This document shows positions 25,972-35,924 of a stretch of 64,000 bases of DNA, in pieces. The position numbers and the translations under genes were made by a program. The DNA comes from an uncultured Formosa sp. Its GTDB lineage: Bacteria > Bacteroidota > Bacteroidia > Flavobacteriales > Flavobacteriaceae. The DNA lies in the NCBI RefSeq assembly GCF_947500765.1, contig NZ_CANMTH010000002.1, forward strand, positions 496,001 to 560,000, read 5' to 3'. Position 1 is the first letter of the stretch, and every line of letters starts with the position of its first letter. The notes beneath the pieces were generated by a model that saw nothing but the letters and a program-made list of their open reading frames with translations, ran no database searches and had not been told where the DNA came from.

Positions 25972-28900
25972 TTAAAAATTTACGTTAACACCAAAGATTA
26001 ATGATTTTGTAGGAGGTGTTTCTAAACCTGTAAAACCATCAGCATTTACTTCTGGATCATATTTTAAATAATCACTTTTAACCCAAGTATACGGATTTGT
26101 AGCTCTAACAAAAATTCTTGCAGATTGTAAACCTACAATTGAATTTACGCTATCTGGAAGGTTGTATCCAAACGTAATATCTTTAATTCTGAAGTAATCT
26201 CCATCATATAAAAATTTACTGTTTTGTTGCCATGGCGTAGTTGAGTACGTCATTTTTCCAAAACGTGTTTCGTCTCCTGGTTGTTGCCATCTGTCTAAGA
26301 TCGCATCAACACCTTGGTAATATAATGTTGTAAATAAGTCCGTACCATTGGTATATCTAGCCCAATCTTCGTAAACTTTGTGACCTCCAGCATAGTAAGA
26401 AGATACATTCAAGAAGAAGTTATATGCTTCTATGTTTAAATTTAGACCTGCTGTAAAAGTTGGTAGAGCACTACCGCCTTGCCAAGATTGGTTAGCTTCA
26501 GTATAAATATTTGTAGTTTCACCATCTTTTCCATCAATATAATATAAGTCTTCACCTGTTTGAGTGTCTACGCCAGCCGAAGAAACCATATACCAACCAT
26601 AGGCAGCATGTCCAGATTCAACTCTTTGAGTCGTACCGCTTATTACAGTTTCTTCTCCCGAGTTGTCTTCATACATTTTAAGAACTTCATTTTTATTTGT
26701 AGCAAAATTACCACCTATAGATACAAATACGTTTTCAGAACGTACGATATCAGCATTAAACTCAAACTCAAATCCTTTGTTTTCCATTTCTCCAACATTA
26801 GCAATTTGAGAAGAGAATCCAGAAGTAAAAGGTAAGTTTACATTAAGTAACATGTCTTCAGTTCTTCTGTTGTAGTAAGTAAGTGTAGTTGTAAATCTAT
26901 TATTGAAAAATCCTAGATCTAAACCAACATCTACAGCTTTAGATGTTTCCCATGATAAACCATCTGCTCCGAATGTATCTAAGTAAATAGCAGAAGTTCC
27001 GTTATAATCACCATCATATCCAAGTAGTGATTGGTATTGGTTTATAGAAATATCTGCATTACCTGTTAAACCATATGATCCTCTTAATTTTAATGTGCTT
27101 AACCAAGAAGAGTCTGCTAGAAAAGCTTCCTTGTGTACGTTCCAAGCTGTACCTACAGACCAGAAAGTTCCCCATCTGTTATCTGCATCAAATCTTGAAC
27201 TTCCTTCTCTACGAATGGTTGCATCGAAAACATATTTTCCTTGGTAACCACTATAGTGCATTAATCCGGTGTAAGATGCAATTGCCCAATCTGTAAAATA
27301 TGAATTAGCACTTGTTGGTGTACCTGCAGAGTTGAGGTTTGTTAAACCATCGTCTGCAAAATTTTCTGCTTCTCCTTCAAGATAATTATATCTGTTTTTT
27401 TGATATTCTTGTAATACTTTAAAATTTAAACTATGGTCTTCGTTTATAGCGAGTAGATAATCTAAATTATTTTGGAATACATAATTTGTTCTTGTGCTAT
27501 TCGCTTGCCAACCGTAACCATTTGTAGACGCACCATCTCCATCAATTCTGTTTCGGTATCTTTTATAGTTATATAATTGCAAATCTATAGCAACCGTAGT
27601 GTTAAAAGTTAAGTTTGGAATTGGTAACTCCCACTTAAGTGTATTGTTAGAACTTATTCTAGTAAATTTAGAGTCGTCTATATCTTCTTGTGCAATTAAA
27701 AGCGGGTTAGGAAGTGATGTCTCTAAATTTATATTTCCTTCGTCGTCATATGGTTGGTCTGTTGCAGGCATAAAGAATTTAACAGCTCTAGGTGAAGAAA
27801 AATAGGCGCTTGTTTCTAGTAAACCATCTTGGTAAGAGTACGATCCTGAGTTTCTTGTAGAAAACGTAATTTTATCTGAAAAATCTTTAGTTAAATTTAC
27901 TTGTCCAGTAAATCTTTGAAAATCTGACCCGATAACAGTTGCTTCTTGATCGTAATATCCAACCGAAGTAAAGAATGAGTATGTTTCGTCTCCACCACTC
28001 GCAGATAAGTTATATTCCATTAATGGTGCATCTTTATTGGTAATAACATCACCCCAATTTCCTTCTGGTCTGCCTGCAGCATTCCATGTAGCATATACAC
28101 CTCCGTCTAAATTGTTATCCTCACTAAATGCTTGGGCTCCATCAAGATCAAAACCATAATCTGCTCCATATGTGTTGTAAACAGATTCGTAATATAACAT
28201 TTCTCTTTCTGCACCAGTTAATACTTGTGGTCCATCTACAGCATCGTTAGAAAACCCGTAAGAAGAATTAAAGTTGAATTGTGTTTTTCCAGATTTACCA
28301 CTTTTAGTTGTGATAACAATTACACCATTAGCTCCTCTAGCTCCGTATGCAGCAGTAGCAGAAGCGTCTTTTAATACGGTAATACTTTCAACATTATTTG
28401 AGTTTATAGATGCTAATGGAGAAAAAGAAGAGCCTGAAGTTGTGCTATTTGCAGCCGCACTAGATACAGGAACACCATCTATAACATATAAAGGCTCGTT
28501 ACCTGCTGTAAGTGAACTTCTACCTCTAATTCTAACATCTGAAGTGGATCCAGGTGTTCCAGAGTCAACATTAAAAGTTAAACCTGCAACTTTACCTTGA
28601 AGTACTTGGTCAATTGTAGAAACAGGTACTTGTTCGAATGCTGCACTTTCTAATTGGACTGTAGAACCCGTAAGTTCTGTTCTGCTAGTTTTAGTATAGC
28701 CCATTAATACTATTTCGTCTAAAGCAGAAGCGTCTTCTTCTAAAGTAACGTTAATGGTATTAGAAGTGCCCACTATTTTTTCTTGAAGCTTGTATCCTAC
28801 AAAACTAAATGTAATGGTTTGTCCAGGTGAAGCTTCAATAGAATACTTTCCGTCAAAGTCTGAAGAAGTTCCTGATTTAGATCCTTTAACCATGATTGTT

Positions 28901-29022
28901 GTACCGGGTAATGGTAAATCATCTGGCCCTGTTATGGAACCTGTAATTGTTTTTTGTTGTGCATATGTAAAATGCATAAACAGTAGCAGAAGTGTTAAAA
29001 CTCCGTAAGCTTTTCTTTTCAT
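25972..29022 (-). CDS. SusC/RagA family TonB-linked outer-membrane transporter, unit 1
   Basis: A 1016-aa TonB-dependent barrel that imports the ligand captured by the adjacent SusD. After the signal peptide (MKRKAYGVLTLLLLFMHFTYA), an N-terminal carboxypeptidase-regulatory-like domain (GSITGPDDLPLPGTTI, FSFVGYK) spans about 25-110. The TonB box region LDEIVLMGY is next, followed by the plug domain with VLQGKVAGL, VRIRGRSSL, YVIDGVPV and SITVLKDASATAAYGARG. A 22-strand-type barrel follows, ending in an aromatic residue. The frame is open 12 codons further upstream, but the ATG at 29022 begins the signal peptide. Its start region differs from the near-identical starts of units 2-5. It has no N-terminal STN domain, so no sigma/anti-sigma coupling is expected. 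Confidence 0.93.
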   Translation of the reverse strand: MKRKAYGVLTLLLLFMHFTYAQQKTITGSITGPDDLPLPGTTIMVKGSKSGTSSDFDGKYSIEASPGQTITFSFVGYKLQEKIVGTSNTINVTLEEDASALDEIVLMGYTKTSRTELTGSTVQLESAAFEQVPVSTIDQVLQGKVAGLTFNVDSGTPGSTSDVRIRGRSSLTAGNEPLYVIDGVPVSSAAANSTTSGSSFSPLASINSNNVESITVLKDASATAAYGARGANGVIVITTKSGKSGKTQFNFNSSYGFSNDAVDGPQVLTGAEREMLYYESVYNTYGADYGFDLDGAQAFSEDNNLDGGVYATWNAAGRPEGNWGDVITNKDAPLMEYNLSASGGDETYSFFTSVGYYDQEATVIGSDFQRFTGQVNLTKDFSDKITFSTRNSGSYSYQDGLLETSAYFSSPRAVKFFMPATDQPYDDEGNINLETSLPNPLLIAQEDIDDSKFTRISSNNTLKWELPIPNLTFNTTVAIDLQLYNYKRYRNRIDGDGASTNGYGWQANSTRTNYVFQNNLDYLLAINEDHSLNFKVLQEYQKNRYNYLEGEAENFADDGLTNLNSAGTPTSANSYFTDWAIASYTGLMHYSGYQGKYVFDATIRREGSSRFDADNRWGTFWSVGTAWNVHKEAFLADSSWLSTLKLRGSYGLTGNADISINQYQSLLGYDGDYNGTSAIYLDTFGADGLSWETSKAVDVGLDLGFFNNRFTTTLTYYNRRTEDMLLNVNLPFTSGFSSQIANVGEMENKGFEFEFNADIVRSENVFVSIGGNFATNKNEVLKMYEDNSGEETVISGTTQRVESGHAAYGWYMVSSAGVDTQTGEDLYYIDGKDGETTNIYTEANQSWQGGSALPTFTAGLNLNIEAYNFFLNVSSYYAGGHKVYEDWARYTNGTDLFTTLYYQGVDAILDRWQQPGDETRFGKMTYSTTPWQQNSKFLYDGDYFRIKDITFGYNLPDSVNSIVGLQSARIFVRATNPYTWVKSDYLKYDPEVNADGFTGLETPPTKSLIFGVNVNF

Positions 29023-29049
29023 ATGATTTATAGTTGAATTAGTTGTAAC

Positions 29050-29079
29050 TAAAATCATAATTATATGTTAATAAGTCAA
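29050..29079 (-). promoter_or_regulatory. Shared susC promoter, unit 1 copy
   Basis: On the minus strand: TTG, then N19 containing the conserved TTAAC, then TGATTTTA. This is followed by a conserved ACTAATTCAA leader and the ATG at 29022. The same arrangement with the same 19-base spacing occurs before susC of units 2, 3 and 4, and with 20 bases in unit 5. Confidence 0.7.
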
Positions 29080-29247
29080 TTTTTTTTAATTAAAACTTGT
29101 GATTATCTAAGTTTTTTGCAGAATACATAATCAATTGTATTTTTTTTATGTTAATTTTTAAAATTTATTTCTTTTTTTTTCAACTTGATAACGTTTCAGT
29201 CTTCTCATACTAATAGATTTAGGTTTTTTTAGTATGATTTTTATATA

Positions 29248-29269
29248 AAAATGACAGAATTGTCATTTT
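29248..29269. promoter_or_regulatory. Palindromic candidate operator upstream of SusCD unit 1
   Basis: Perfect 9-base arms AAAATGACA and TGTCATTTT around GAAT. It is centred about 236 bases upstream of the susC start. A related core, TGACA-N4-TGTCA, lies at the same distance before susC of unit 3. Confidence 0.4.
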
Positions 29270-29545
29270 AAAAAGCTTGTTTATTCTAATGCCTCCTTAT
29301 AATACGTTTTTTATACACTTATATTAACGATTATTATATGAGAATGAAGTTGTGTTTTAATTAAATACAAGCTGTTTTTGTATTCGATATAGAGGGGGAG
29401 AGGTTTTCTTATTTAAGTTTTATATTAAGATATTAATGCTTATTATATATTTTTAATTATTTAAAAATAGAAGAAAATAGCTATCCTTATTTTAGGGTTT
29501 TACATGTTGAAATTGGAGATCTTGTTTTAATGTCTATAAAATAAA

Positions 29546-29571
29546 AAAGCCACCTCGTTAGAGGTGGCTTT
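29546..29571 (-). terminator. Intrinsic terminator of SusCD unit 2
   Basis: The arms AAAGCCACCTC and GAGGTGGCTTT flank a GTTA loop, with an A run on the plus strand that is a T run on the transcribed side. It starts 21 bases after the lipoprotein gene. Confidence 0.85.
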
Positions 29572-29592
29572 AATGAATTAACACTTTGAAAT

Positions 29593-30318
29593 TTATTTAG
29601 TGTCGAATGCTGTAGATTCGCTTTCGCCAAAATCTCCACCACCAGTAGCTTTTACTTCTCCATCTATTGTTAGCGTGTAAACACCGTTTGCAGGATAACT
29701 TAAGCCGTCTCCGTAACTATCTGTCATTACAAAAGTATAATCTCTACCAAAACAAAGTGAAATGCTTTCTGATGTTGTAGCTTGACCATCTGTATAATCG
29801 CTACTAGATGCTACGGTACCTCCAAGAGAATCGGTAATATACCATCCGCTTTCACTAGCGTAACCATCAAAAGTAATATCTAATGTTGCAATTACTTCAT
29901 TACATGTTTGGATGTATTCAACAGAAGTAGAACTTCCATTACCGTATCCAGTTGCAACATCTGTAAAGCTTATGCTTAGTGAATTAACTCCAATACCTAA
30001 ATCAACATCAGATAAAGAAACTGTTAATATTCCAGAATTACTTCCGCTAGGTACGGTTACTGATGTAGGTACACTATATGAACCTGCAGGCGCATCAGTT
30101 GCATCTACAGAGACATTAAAAGTTACATCAGATTCAACAATTTTAGAGGTATAAACAACAACATCTACAGTTGTTGATCCGTCAATATCAACACTACTTG
30201 AGTATGTTGTATCTCCAAAAGCAACATAATCAAGAGACGATTCAAATTGATCATCTTCACAATTAAGTAATAGAGTTGATGAGAGTATTATTAAAAATAT
30301 ATTTGCTATTTTTTTCAT
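29593..30318 (-). CDS. Surface lipoprotein associated with SusCD unit 2
   Basis: A 241-aa lipoprotein with signal peptide and lipobox (SSTLLLNC) followed by acidic EDDQFESS, consistent with export to the outer surface. The first half is a Calx-beta or DUF1735-like beta domain (SVTVPSGSNSGILTVSLSD). The second half has a compact beta domain with DSYGDGL and NGVYTLTIDG. The gene is third in the operon susC-susD-lipoprotein, 34 bases after susD and directly before the terminator. By position it plays the SusE/SusF role of an accessory glycan- or ligand-binding protein, but no such domain is recognisable and the ligand is unknown. Confidence 0.72.
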   Translation of the reverse strand: MKKIANIFLIILSSTLLLNCEDDQFESSLDYVAFGDTTYSSSVDIDGSTTVDVVVYTSKIVESDVTFNVSVDATDAPAGSYSVPTSVTVPSGSNSGILTVSLSDVDLGIGVNSLSISFTDVATGYGNGSSTSVEYIQTCNEVIATLDITFDGYASESGWYITDSLGGTVASSSDYTDGQATTSESISLCFGRDYTFVMTDSYGDGLSYPANGVYTLTIDGEVKATGGGDFGESESTAFDTK

Positions 30319-30352
30319 GAGTTTTTATATTTTTTGAATTTAAGTCTAATGC

Positions 30353-31966
30353 TTAGTTTTGATCAGCATCAGTCATGTAAGGGTTTGCATCAATCTCTGA
30401 TTGAGGAATTTTAAAAATCCACTCATCGTTAACAGATGGTTTTGCTTGAATAAAACCGTCTTGATAAAGTGTTAATGACGCCCCAGAATTTGTTTGGTCA
30501 ATACCCTCATCCCATCTTAAGTTGTCATGGTAACTAAATCCTTCACCCCATAATTCAACTCTTCTTTGCCATTTAATTTCATCCATTAAAGAGGCTTGAT
30601 CTGCAAATGCTGTTTTATCGAAAGCGCTATCTCTTGCAGAACCTAAAACATCTAAAGCATCTTGAGCACCAGAAACATCATTTAACATGGCTTTTGCTTC
30701 AGCTTCTATAAGAACCATTTCAGAAGATCTCATATAAATTACATCATCAGGATCTATAGAACCAGGATTACTTGGTTTAAACTTCACACTCATGTAAGGG
30801 TGTGTGTTGTGTCCTGTTGTAGCTCCGTAAGTTTCAATAATATCTTCCCATGCTGCCCAGAAATCTGTTGCATTATCATAGTTAGGGTCTGTTTCGTAAC
30901 TACCTCCTTGATCATTAGACGCTGCAGAGTTTGTGTTAGGAGCTAAAGGTAACCATCCTTGTGTTCTGTAATCAGTAGCAGGAAGTCTATCGTATAATTC
31001 TTTACTAATAAGTTTTGGATTACTTCTATTTAAACTACCATTAAAGGCAAAAGCAATAAAGTAAAAGTATGATTGGTAGTAATTTGTTTCTGTGTCTATA
31101 ACAGTACCTCCCCAGATAACTTCTGATAAGTCGGTAGTATTGAAACCAGATAACCAGTCAGTCTCACTTAGGATAGGGTAACCATCTCTTGCAAGAGCAG
31201 CACTTTCTGCAGCTGTAGCCCAATCTCCTTTAGATAAAGCAATACGTGCTTTAATACCATAAGCAGCATTAAGAGAAATGTTAGATTTATTATCTGCAGC
31301 ACTTCCGTTTTGTAAATAACTAATAGCAGCATTAATATCACTTTCCATTTGTACATAAACTTCTTCAACAGTGCCACGAGGGCCTCCTTCGTAAGGTGCT
31401 CCAGCTTCAGTTAATACAGGAACCCCTGGATCTGATGATGGTGTGCCATAAATATATCCTCTAGAGAAACTTGTAACTAATCTTAAGTATGCCCATGCAC
31501 GGTATGCATAAGATTGGCCTAAGACTTTGTTTAAGTCTTCTGTTTCTGTGTAATCACTTTCAGCAACTTTATTAATTATGGTGTTTGCTGTTTCTATAAA
31601 GTGGTAGCGTTGGAACCAAAGATTAAAATTTGTTGTAGAACTTGGAAGTGTATGTGTATTCCATTTTAAGTCTGATGTCATCCAACCATTTCCTGGAGAA
31701 GAATGAATAGCGTTACCTCCAATAGCATCGAATGAAGGTATAAAGTAGCTCTCTCCAGATCTACTAGAAGTTCCGCCTTCTAAAACGTTTTGACCGTACA
31801 TCATTCTATGAAGTCCATTTAATATAAGGTCCATGTTTTCTGTGCTAGAAAGAGCGGCTTCTTCTGATATTGAATCTGTAGGTGTTGTCTCTAGATAGTC
31901 TTCACTACAACCTACGAATACTACCATTGACATGGCAAGTAATAATAGAATTTTATTTCGTATCAT
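30353..31966 (-). CDS. SusD/RagB family outer-membrane lipoprotein, unit 2
   Basis: A 537-aa ligand-binding lipoprotein, the longest SusD here. The signal peptide ends in a lipobox (VVFVGC) followed by SEDYLETTP, a common SusD N-terminus. The helical TPR segments (LGQSYAYRAWAYLRLV, YGIKARIALSKGDW) and the C-terminal RagB region (LIEAEAKAML, DEIKWQRRVELWGEGFSYHDNLRW) are clear. It starts 29 bases after susC of the same unit. In this SusD class the C-terminal half inserts binding loops into the TPR scaffold. Ligand class unknown. Confidence 0.92.
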   Translation of the reverse strand: MIRNKILLLLAMSMVVFVGCSEDYLETTPTDSISEEAALSSTENMDLILNGLHRMMYGQNVLEGGTSSRSGESYFIPSFDAIGGNAIHSSPGNGWMTSDLKWNTHTLPSSTTNFNLWFQRYHFIETANTIINKVAESDYTETEDLNKVLGQSYAYRAWAYLRLVTSFSRGYIYGTPSSDPGVPVLTEAGAPYEGGPRGTVEEVYVQMESDINAAISYLQNGSAADNKSNISLNAAYGIKARIALSKGDWATAAESAALARDGYPILSETDWLSGFNTTDLSEVIWGGTVIDTETNYYQSYFYFIAFAFNGSLNRSNPKLISKELYDRLPATDYRTQGWLPLAPNTNSAASNDQGGSYETDPNYDNATDFWAAWEDIIETYGATTGHNTHPYMSVKFKPSNPGSIDPDDVIYMRSSEMVLIEAEAKAMLNDVSGAQDALDVLGSARDSAFDKTAFADQASLMDEIKWQRRVELWGEGFSYHDNLRWDEGIDQTNSGASLTLYQDGFIQAKPSVNDEWIFKIPQSEIDANPYMTDADQN

Positions 31967-31995
31967 TTTTATGTTTTTTAATTAAGAATTATAAT

Positions 31996-34900
31996 TTAAA
32001 ATGCAACGTTTAAACCTACAGAGATTATTCTGCTTGGGTTATAGTCATCACCTGATGGTGTACCTGCTAAGTTGTATTGAGGGTTTAAACCTTCTCTTTT
32101 AGTAAACGTAAATAAGTTTTCTCCAGAAATAAATAATCTTAATTTATCTAATCCTATTTTATCTGTAGTACTATTGCTTAAATTATAAGCGATGTTTACA
32201 TTTCTAATAGCTAAGTAAGAGGCATCTGTTAACCATCTAGAAGATAAGCTTGGAGATAAATCTGTATTTCCATTTTCCATACGAGGTACATTTGTAATGT
32301 CTCCTGCGTTTTTCCATGCTTTAAGTGCGTCTGGGTGTAAAGAAGCTCCATAATCACCTTCGTGCATCATTGCAGCATAACCATAATCTAAAATATCTCC
32401 TCCTAATTGGTAAGATAATAATACGCTAAGTTCAATGTTTTTATAGCTAAAGCTGTTAGATATAGAACCAATTAAATCTGGTACAGCACTTGCTCCAGTA
32501 AAACCTTTACCTGCATCAGACCAACTACTTGTTGTTGCATGAGTACCATTTTCGTTTAAAACAGGGATACCTACTTGTCCATCTATTTCTTCGTACATGT
32601 AGTATAATGCATCTCCATTACTAGGATCTACACCTGCATAATCGTATAAAAAGAAATCAAATCTAGATCTGCCTTCTTCCCAACGTTTAGAGCCGGTAGT
32701 AAAAGGTGATGGAAGTGAGGTGATTTCATTTTTAAGTGTAGATGCTTGTATTCCAAAATTCCAATTGAACTTATCTGATTGTATAATGGCAGCGTTTATT
32801 CCAATTTCAAAACCTTCATTATATAAGTCTCCTACGTTATCTGGAGCTTCAATTTGACCTTCTGAAGCCGGAATTGGCACATTGTATAAAAGGTCTGAAG
32901 AAATCTTTTTATAGTATTCAAAAGAACCTGATAAACGATTATTAAATAAACCGTATTCTAGAGCAAAGTCATAACTTTCTGAAGTTTCCCATTCTAGATC
33001 TTCGTTACCTGTTGTATCCCAATAAATACCTGGTTCTCCTGCATTAGAGTAAATTGCATATAATGGTTGAGAGATATAATAATTTCCTAATTGATCATTC
33101 CCAACTTCTCCATAAGATGCTCTTAATTTTAAACTATTAATGAAAGATACGTTATCCATAAAATTTTCTTGATCAATTCTCCAAGAACCACCTATAGAAT
33201 AAAAAGTACCCCATTTGTTATTTGTAAATACAGAAGATCCATCTCTTCTTGCAGATGCACTTAAGTAGTATTTATTGTCGAAATTATAATTTAATCGGCC
33301 TAAATACCCTTCTAATTTGTAATCTGTACTACTACCTGAGGCGTCTAAAACTACAGAGAAATTGTCTAACTCATATATTCCTGTTGCAGTTTGTGTGCTT
33401 TTAAAAGCTCTGTTCAGAGAAAAGTTTCTGCTGAAACTTTCGTGTCCTACCATAACATCAAAATTATGCGCACCAAAAGATTTGTTGTAAGATAATATTT
33501 GATTAAAATTTTCAGTCGTTCTTTGATATCTTTCATCACTAAATCTAGCTGTAGGTGCACCATCTCCAACTTCTGCATTTTCGTAACTTTGATTTACACC
33601 ATCTTGATAATCTTGACCGTATATTAAGCTAAGTTTTAGACCTTCTAATGGTTTGATGTCAGCATTAAATCTGTAACCGTAATTGTCTGTAGTTGTAAGT
33701 TCATTGTTTAAAATAGCTTCTTCAAGCGCATTACGACCTACATTTGTTGGTCTTGATTGGATTCCTAGAGAAGAAATACTTTCTCCACGATCCCAAATTA
33801 CATCTCCTGCTTCGTCTCTTAAAATAGCACCTGTTGTAGGGTCTAATAAGTAAGGAGAGTAAATAGATCCCATGTTTTTAGCAAATCCAAAAACGTTTGC
33901 AACAGAGTTGTCTCTTGAAGGAGGACCATGTTGTTTTTCGTTAGATATGTTTACATTACCTCCTAAAGATAACCAATCTGTAGCATCGAAACTACCGCTT
34001 AAACGGCTTGTTACTCTTTTATAATCACTTTCTATAACATATCCTTTTTCATCTAAATTAGAAACAGATAAAAAGACAGTATGTTTTTCTCCACCACCAG
34101 ATACGTTAATAGAATTACTAGATCTAGATCCAGTTCTCTCTAAAGCATCGTACCAGTCTAAGTCTTCTGCGATAACTTGAGCATTAGGATTTAAATTTCC
34201 ATTAACATCAACGATTTGATCGTTTGCAACATTAAAAGGATTACGTCCTAAACGATTAAATATAGATGAAGAAGCTTCTATTGCAGCATCTGCACCACCT
34301 CCTAAAGAGTTTTTGTAAGATTGCCACATTAACTCGTAGTATTCTCCTGGAGAAACAGCTTCATATTCATTGATAGCTTTAGTAATTACACCATATTGGC
34401 TAGTGACATTAACCGAAATTCCAGAACCTTTTTTTCCTTTTTTGGTTGTTATGATAACAACACCATTTGCAGCACGAGAACCGTAAAGCGATGTAGAAGC
34501 AGCATCTTTAAGTACTGTCATAGACTCAATATCGTCTTGATTTAATGTTCCTAACTCTCCTTCGTAAGCAACTCCATCAACCACAAAAAGTGGGTCTGTA
34601 TCACCATTTAAAGTTCCAACACCTCTAATAACAATTTCAGGTGAAGAACCTGGTTGTCCAGAAGATGAAAGAAACTGTACTCCAGTCACTTTACCTTCTA
34701 TTGCAGAAATAGGAGAGGATAAAGGACGTAAGTCTAAATCTTTAGAACTTACAACTCCTGCAGAACCTGTAAAAGCTTCTTTTGTTGTTGTACCAAAAGC
34801 GACAACAACAACTTCTTCAAGTGATGTAGCATCTTCTATTAATACGACGTCTATAGTGCTAGACATGCTAATTGTTACTTCTTTAGTGATAAAGCCCATA

Positions 34901-35124
34901 AAGCTAAATCTTAACTTGTTTCCAGTATTAGCTTTTAAACTGTAATTTCCATCGAAATCTGTTGATGTTCCAGTTTTTGTACCTATTACTGAAATTGTAG
35001 TTCCTGGTAACGGTAAACCGTCTTCTCCCGTAACCGTACCTGAAACTGTTTTTTGTTGTGCAAAAGTAAATTGCACGACAAACGCTAGAAATAGCGTTAA
35101 AATACCATGTAACTTTGTTTTCAT
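31996..35124 (-). CDS. SusC/RagA family TonB-linked outer-membrane transporter, unit 2
   Basis: A 1042-aa TonB-dependent transporter. The signal peptide is MKTKLHGILTLFLAFVVQ plus FTFA, almost the same as in units 3-5. It is followed by the carboxypeptidase-regulatory-like domain (GTVTGEDGLPLPGTTI, FSFMGFI), the TonB-box region LEEVVVVAFG, and the plug (AIEGKVTGVQFL, IVIRGVGTL, FVVDGVAYEG, SMTVLKDAASTSLYGSRA). The barrel ends in VGLNVAF. The frame extends nine codons further upstream, but the ATG at 35124 begins the signal peptide. First gene of a three-gene operon with its SusD and a lipoprotein. Confidence 0.93.
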   Translation of the reverse strand: MKTKLHGILTLFLAFVVQFTFAQQKTVSGTVTGEDGLPLPGTTISVIGTKTGTSTDFDGNYSLKANTGNKLRFSFMGFITKEVTISMSSTIDVVLIEDATSLEEVVVVAFGTTTKEAFTGSAGVVSSKDLDLRPLSSPISAIEGKVTGVQFLSSSGQPGSSPEIVIRGVGTLNGDTDPLFVVDGVAYEGELGTLNQDDIESMTVLKDAASTSLYGSRAANGVVIITTKKGKKGSGISVNVTSQYGVITKAINEYEAVSPGEYYELMWQSYKNSLGGGADAAIEASSSIFNRLGRNPFNVANDQIVDVNGNLNPNAQVIAEDLDWYDALERTGSRSSNSINVSGGGEKHTVFLSVSNLDEKGYVIESDYKRVTSRLSGSFDATDWLSLGGNVNISNEKQHGPPSRDNSVANVFGFAKNMGSIYSPYLLDPTTGAILRDEAGDVIWDRGESISSLGIQSRPTNVGRNALEEAILNNELTTTDNYGYRFNADIKPLEGLKLSLIYGQDYQDGVNQSYENAEVGDGAPTARFSDERYQRTTENFNQILSYNKSFGAHNFDVMVGHESFSRNFSLNRAFKSTQTATGIYELDNFSVVLDASGSSTDYKLEGYLGRLNYNFDNKYYLSASARRDGSSVFTNNKWGTFYSIGGSWRIDQENFMDNVSFINSLKLRASYGEVGNDQLGNYYISQPLYAIYSNAGEPGIYWDTTGNEDLEWETSESYDFALEYGLFNNRLSGSFEYYKKISSDLLYNVPIPASEGQIEAPDNVGDLYNEGFEIGINAAIIQSDKFNWNFGIQASTLKNEITSLPSPFTTGSKRWEEGRSRFDFFLYDYAGVDPSNGDALYYMYEEIDGQVGIPVLNENGTHATTSSWSDAGKGFTGASAVPDLIGSISNSFSYKNIELSVLLSYQLGGDILDYGYAAMMHEGDYGASLHPDALKAWKNAGDITNVPRMENGNTDLSPSLSSRWLTDASYLAIRNVNIAYNLSNSTTDKIGLDKLRLFISGENLFTFTKREGLNPQYNLAGTPSGDDYNPSRIISVGLNVAF
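35058..35098 (-). repeat. Twin hairpins in the signal-peptide codons of susC, unit 2
   Basis: Two inverted repeats lie within the first 25 codons: AACGCTA-N4-TAGCGTT (35081-35098) and GTGCAA-N7-TTGCAC (35058-35076). The same pair occurs at the same codons in units 3, 4 and 5. Confidence 0.6.
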
Positions 35125-35155
35125 GTTTAATATTTTGATTAGAATTATCAAACAC

Positions 35156-35185
35156 GAAAATCACAATTATTTGTTAAGAAAGCAA
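35156..35185 (-). promoter_or_regulatory. Shared susC promoter, unit 2 copy
   Basis: On the minus strand: TTG, N19 with the conserved TTAAC, then TGATTTTC, 32 bases upstream of the start codon. The downstream leader is the most diverged of the five (GATAATTCTAA instead of GACTAATTCAA). Confidence 0.65.
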
Positions 35186-35818
35186 TTATAATTAACTAAA
35201 TTTTAAGATTTTGTTATCTTTTTGAGATATATATAATTATACGTGTCAAAATAAGTAATAATTTGTTATTTTTAACTTTATATTATGTACTTCATATCCA
35301 TTGCGATCCCTTGCTATTACTGAAATCATGTGTTTTTAAGTTAAAGTCAAATAGAATTTGATGTGATTTTCTATTTTCTTAATAGATTCACATTAAAAAA
35401 ATCTTAATCTTGTTTTTTACTTAACCAACGATAATATTACTAATAACACTTTATGTTAGTTTTTTTGTGTGATGTATTTTCCTTTATGTCGGATATAGAC
35501 TAGGTTTTTAGCCTTAAAGAGGAGTTCTTTGATAACTATTTGAGAGTAATTATTTTATCTGAAAAAAATCAAAATAATTTTAAAATCTACAATTGTGATA
35601 AAGTGACATTATTATAATTCTTTTTTTAAGTGTGAACTCTATATTAAGAATTTAGAAAAATGGAGTGGTTTTTTATTTTTTAGAGAAACAAATACTTAAG
35701 TCGTCCTATCTTTTTTTTGCTGATTTAAAAATTCAGCTAGATTTTTTTCTTACTTATAATAAAGTGAATAGTGGGGGAGATACGAGTAGTACTTTGTGTA
35801 GCCATTTTATTATCTATA

Positions 35819-35854
35819 ATACTATTCCTTTATACTAGGATCAAGGAATAGTAT
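35819..35854. repeat. Perfect 12-base inverted repeat downstream of rlmB
   Basis: The arms ATACTATTCCTT and AAGGAATAGTAT are separated by 12 bases. It lies 70 bases past the rlmB stop. On the minus strand no T run follows, while on the plus strand TCTGTTTTT follows. It may be a weak terminator for rlmB, a plus-strand terminator, or a protein-binding site. Confidence 0.6.
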
Positions 35855-35924
35855 TCTGTTTTTAAGATGATTTATAAAACGGTATCTAGTTTTGATATAA
35901 CCTAAAATGATTCAAAGTGTAATA

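Larger units (their letters stand above)
29023..29592. other. Non-coding region upstream of SusCD unit 1
   Basis: No credible gene is present. From right to left it holds the terminator of unit 2 (29546-29571), a C-tract motif on the minus strand (29389-29402), a perfect palindrome with 9-base arms centred at 29258 (core TGACA-N4-TGTCA), and the shared susC promoter at 29050-29079. The rest is AT-rich sequence with long T runs and no further structure I can support. Confidence 0.7.
35125..35924. other. 800-base non-coding region upstream of SusCD unit 2
   Basis: The longest gene-free stretch in the window, with no ORF I would defend. It holds the shared susC promoter (35156-35185), a small inverted repeat TCAAAT-AGA-ATTTGA at 35347-35361 (about 230 bases before susC), a C-tract motif on the minus strand near 35771-35780, and a perfect 12-base inverted repeat at 35819-35854 downstream of rlmB. 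The remainder is AT-rich. Confidence 0.7.

Noticed and set aside
28274..28600. Open frames on the plus strand opposite the SusC and macroglobulin genes (for example here, 6846-7298 and 11100-11516)
   Set aside because: They lie entirely within strongly supported genes on the other strand, lack any recognisable domain and follow the codon shadow of those genes.
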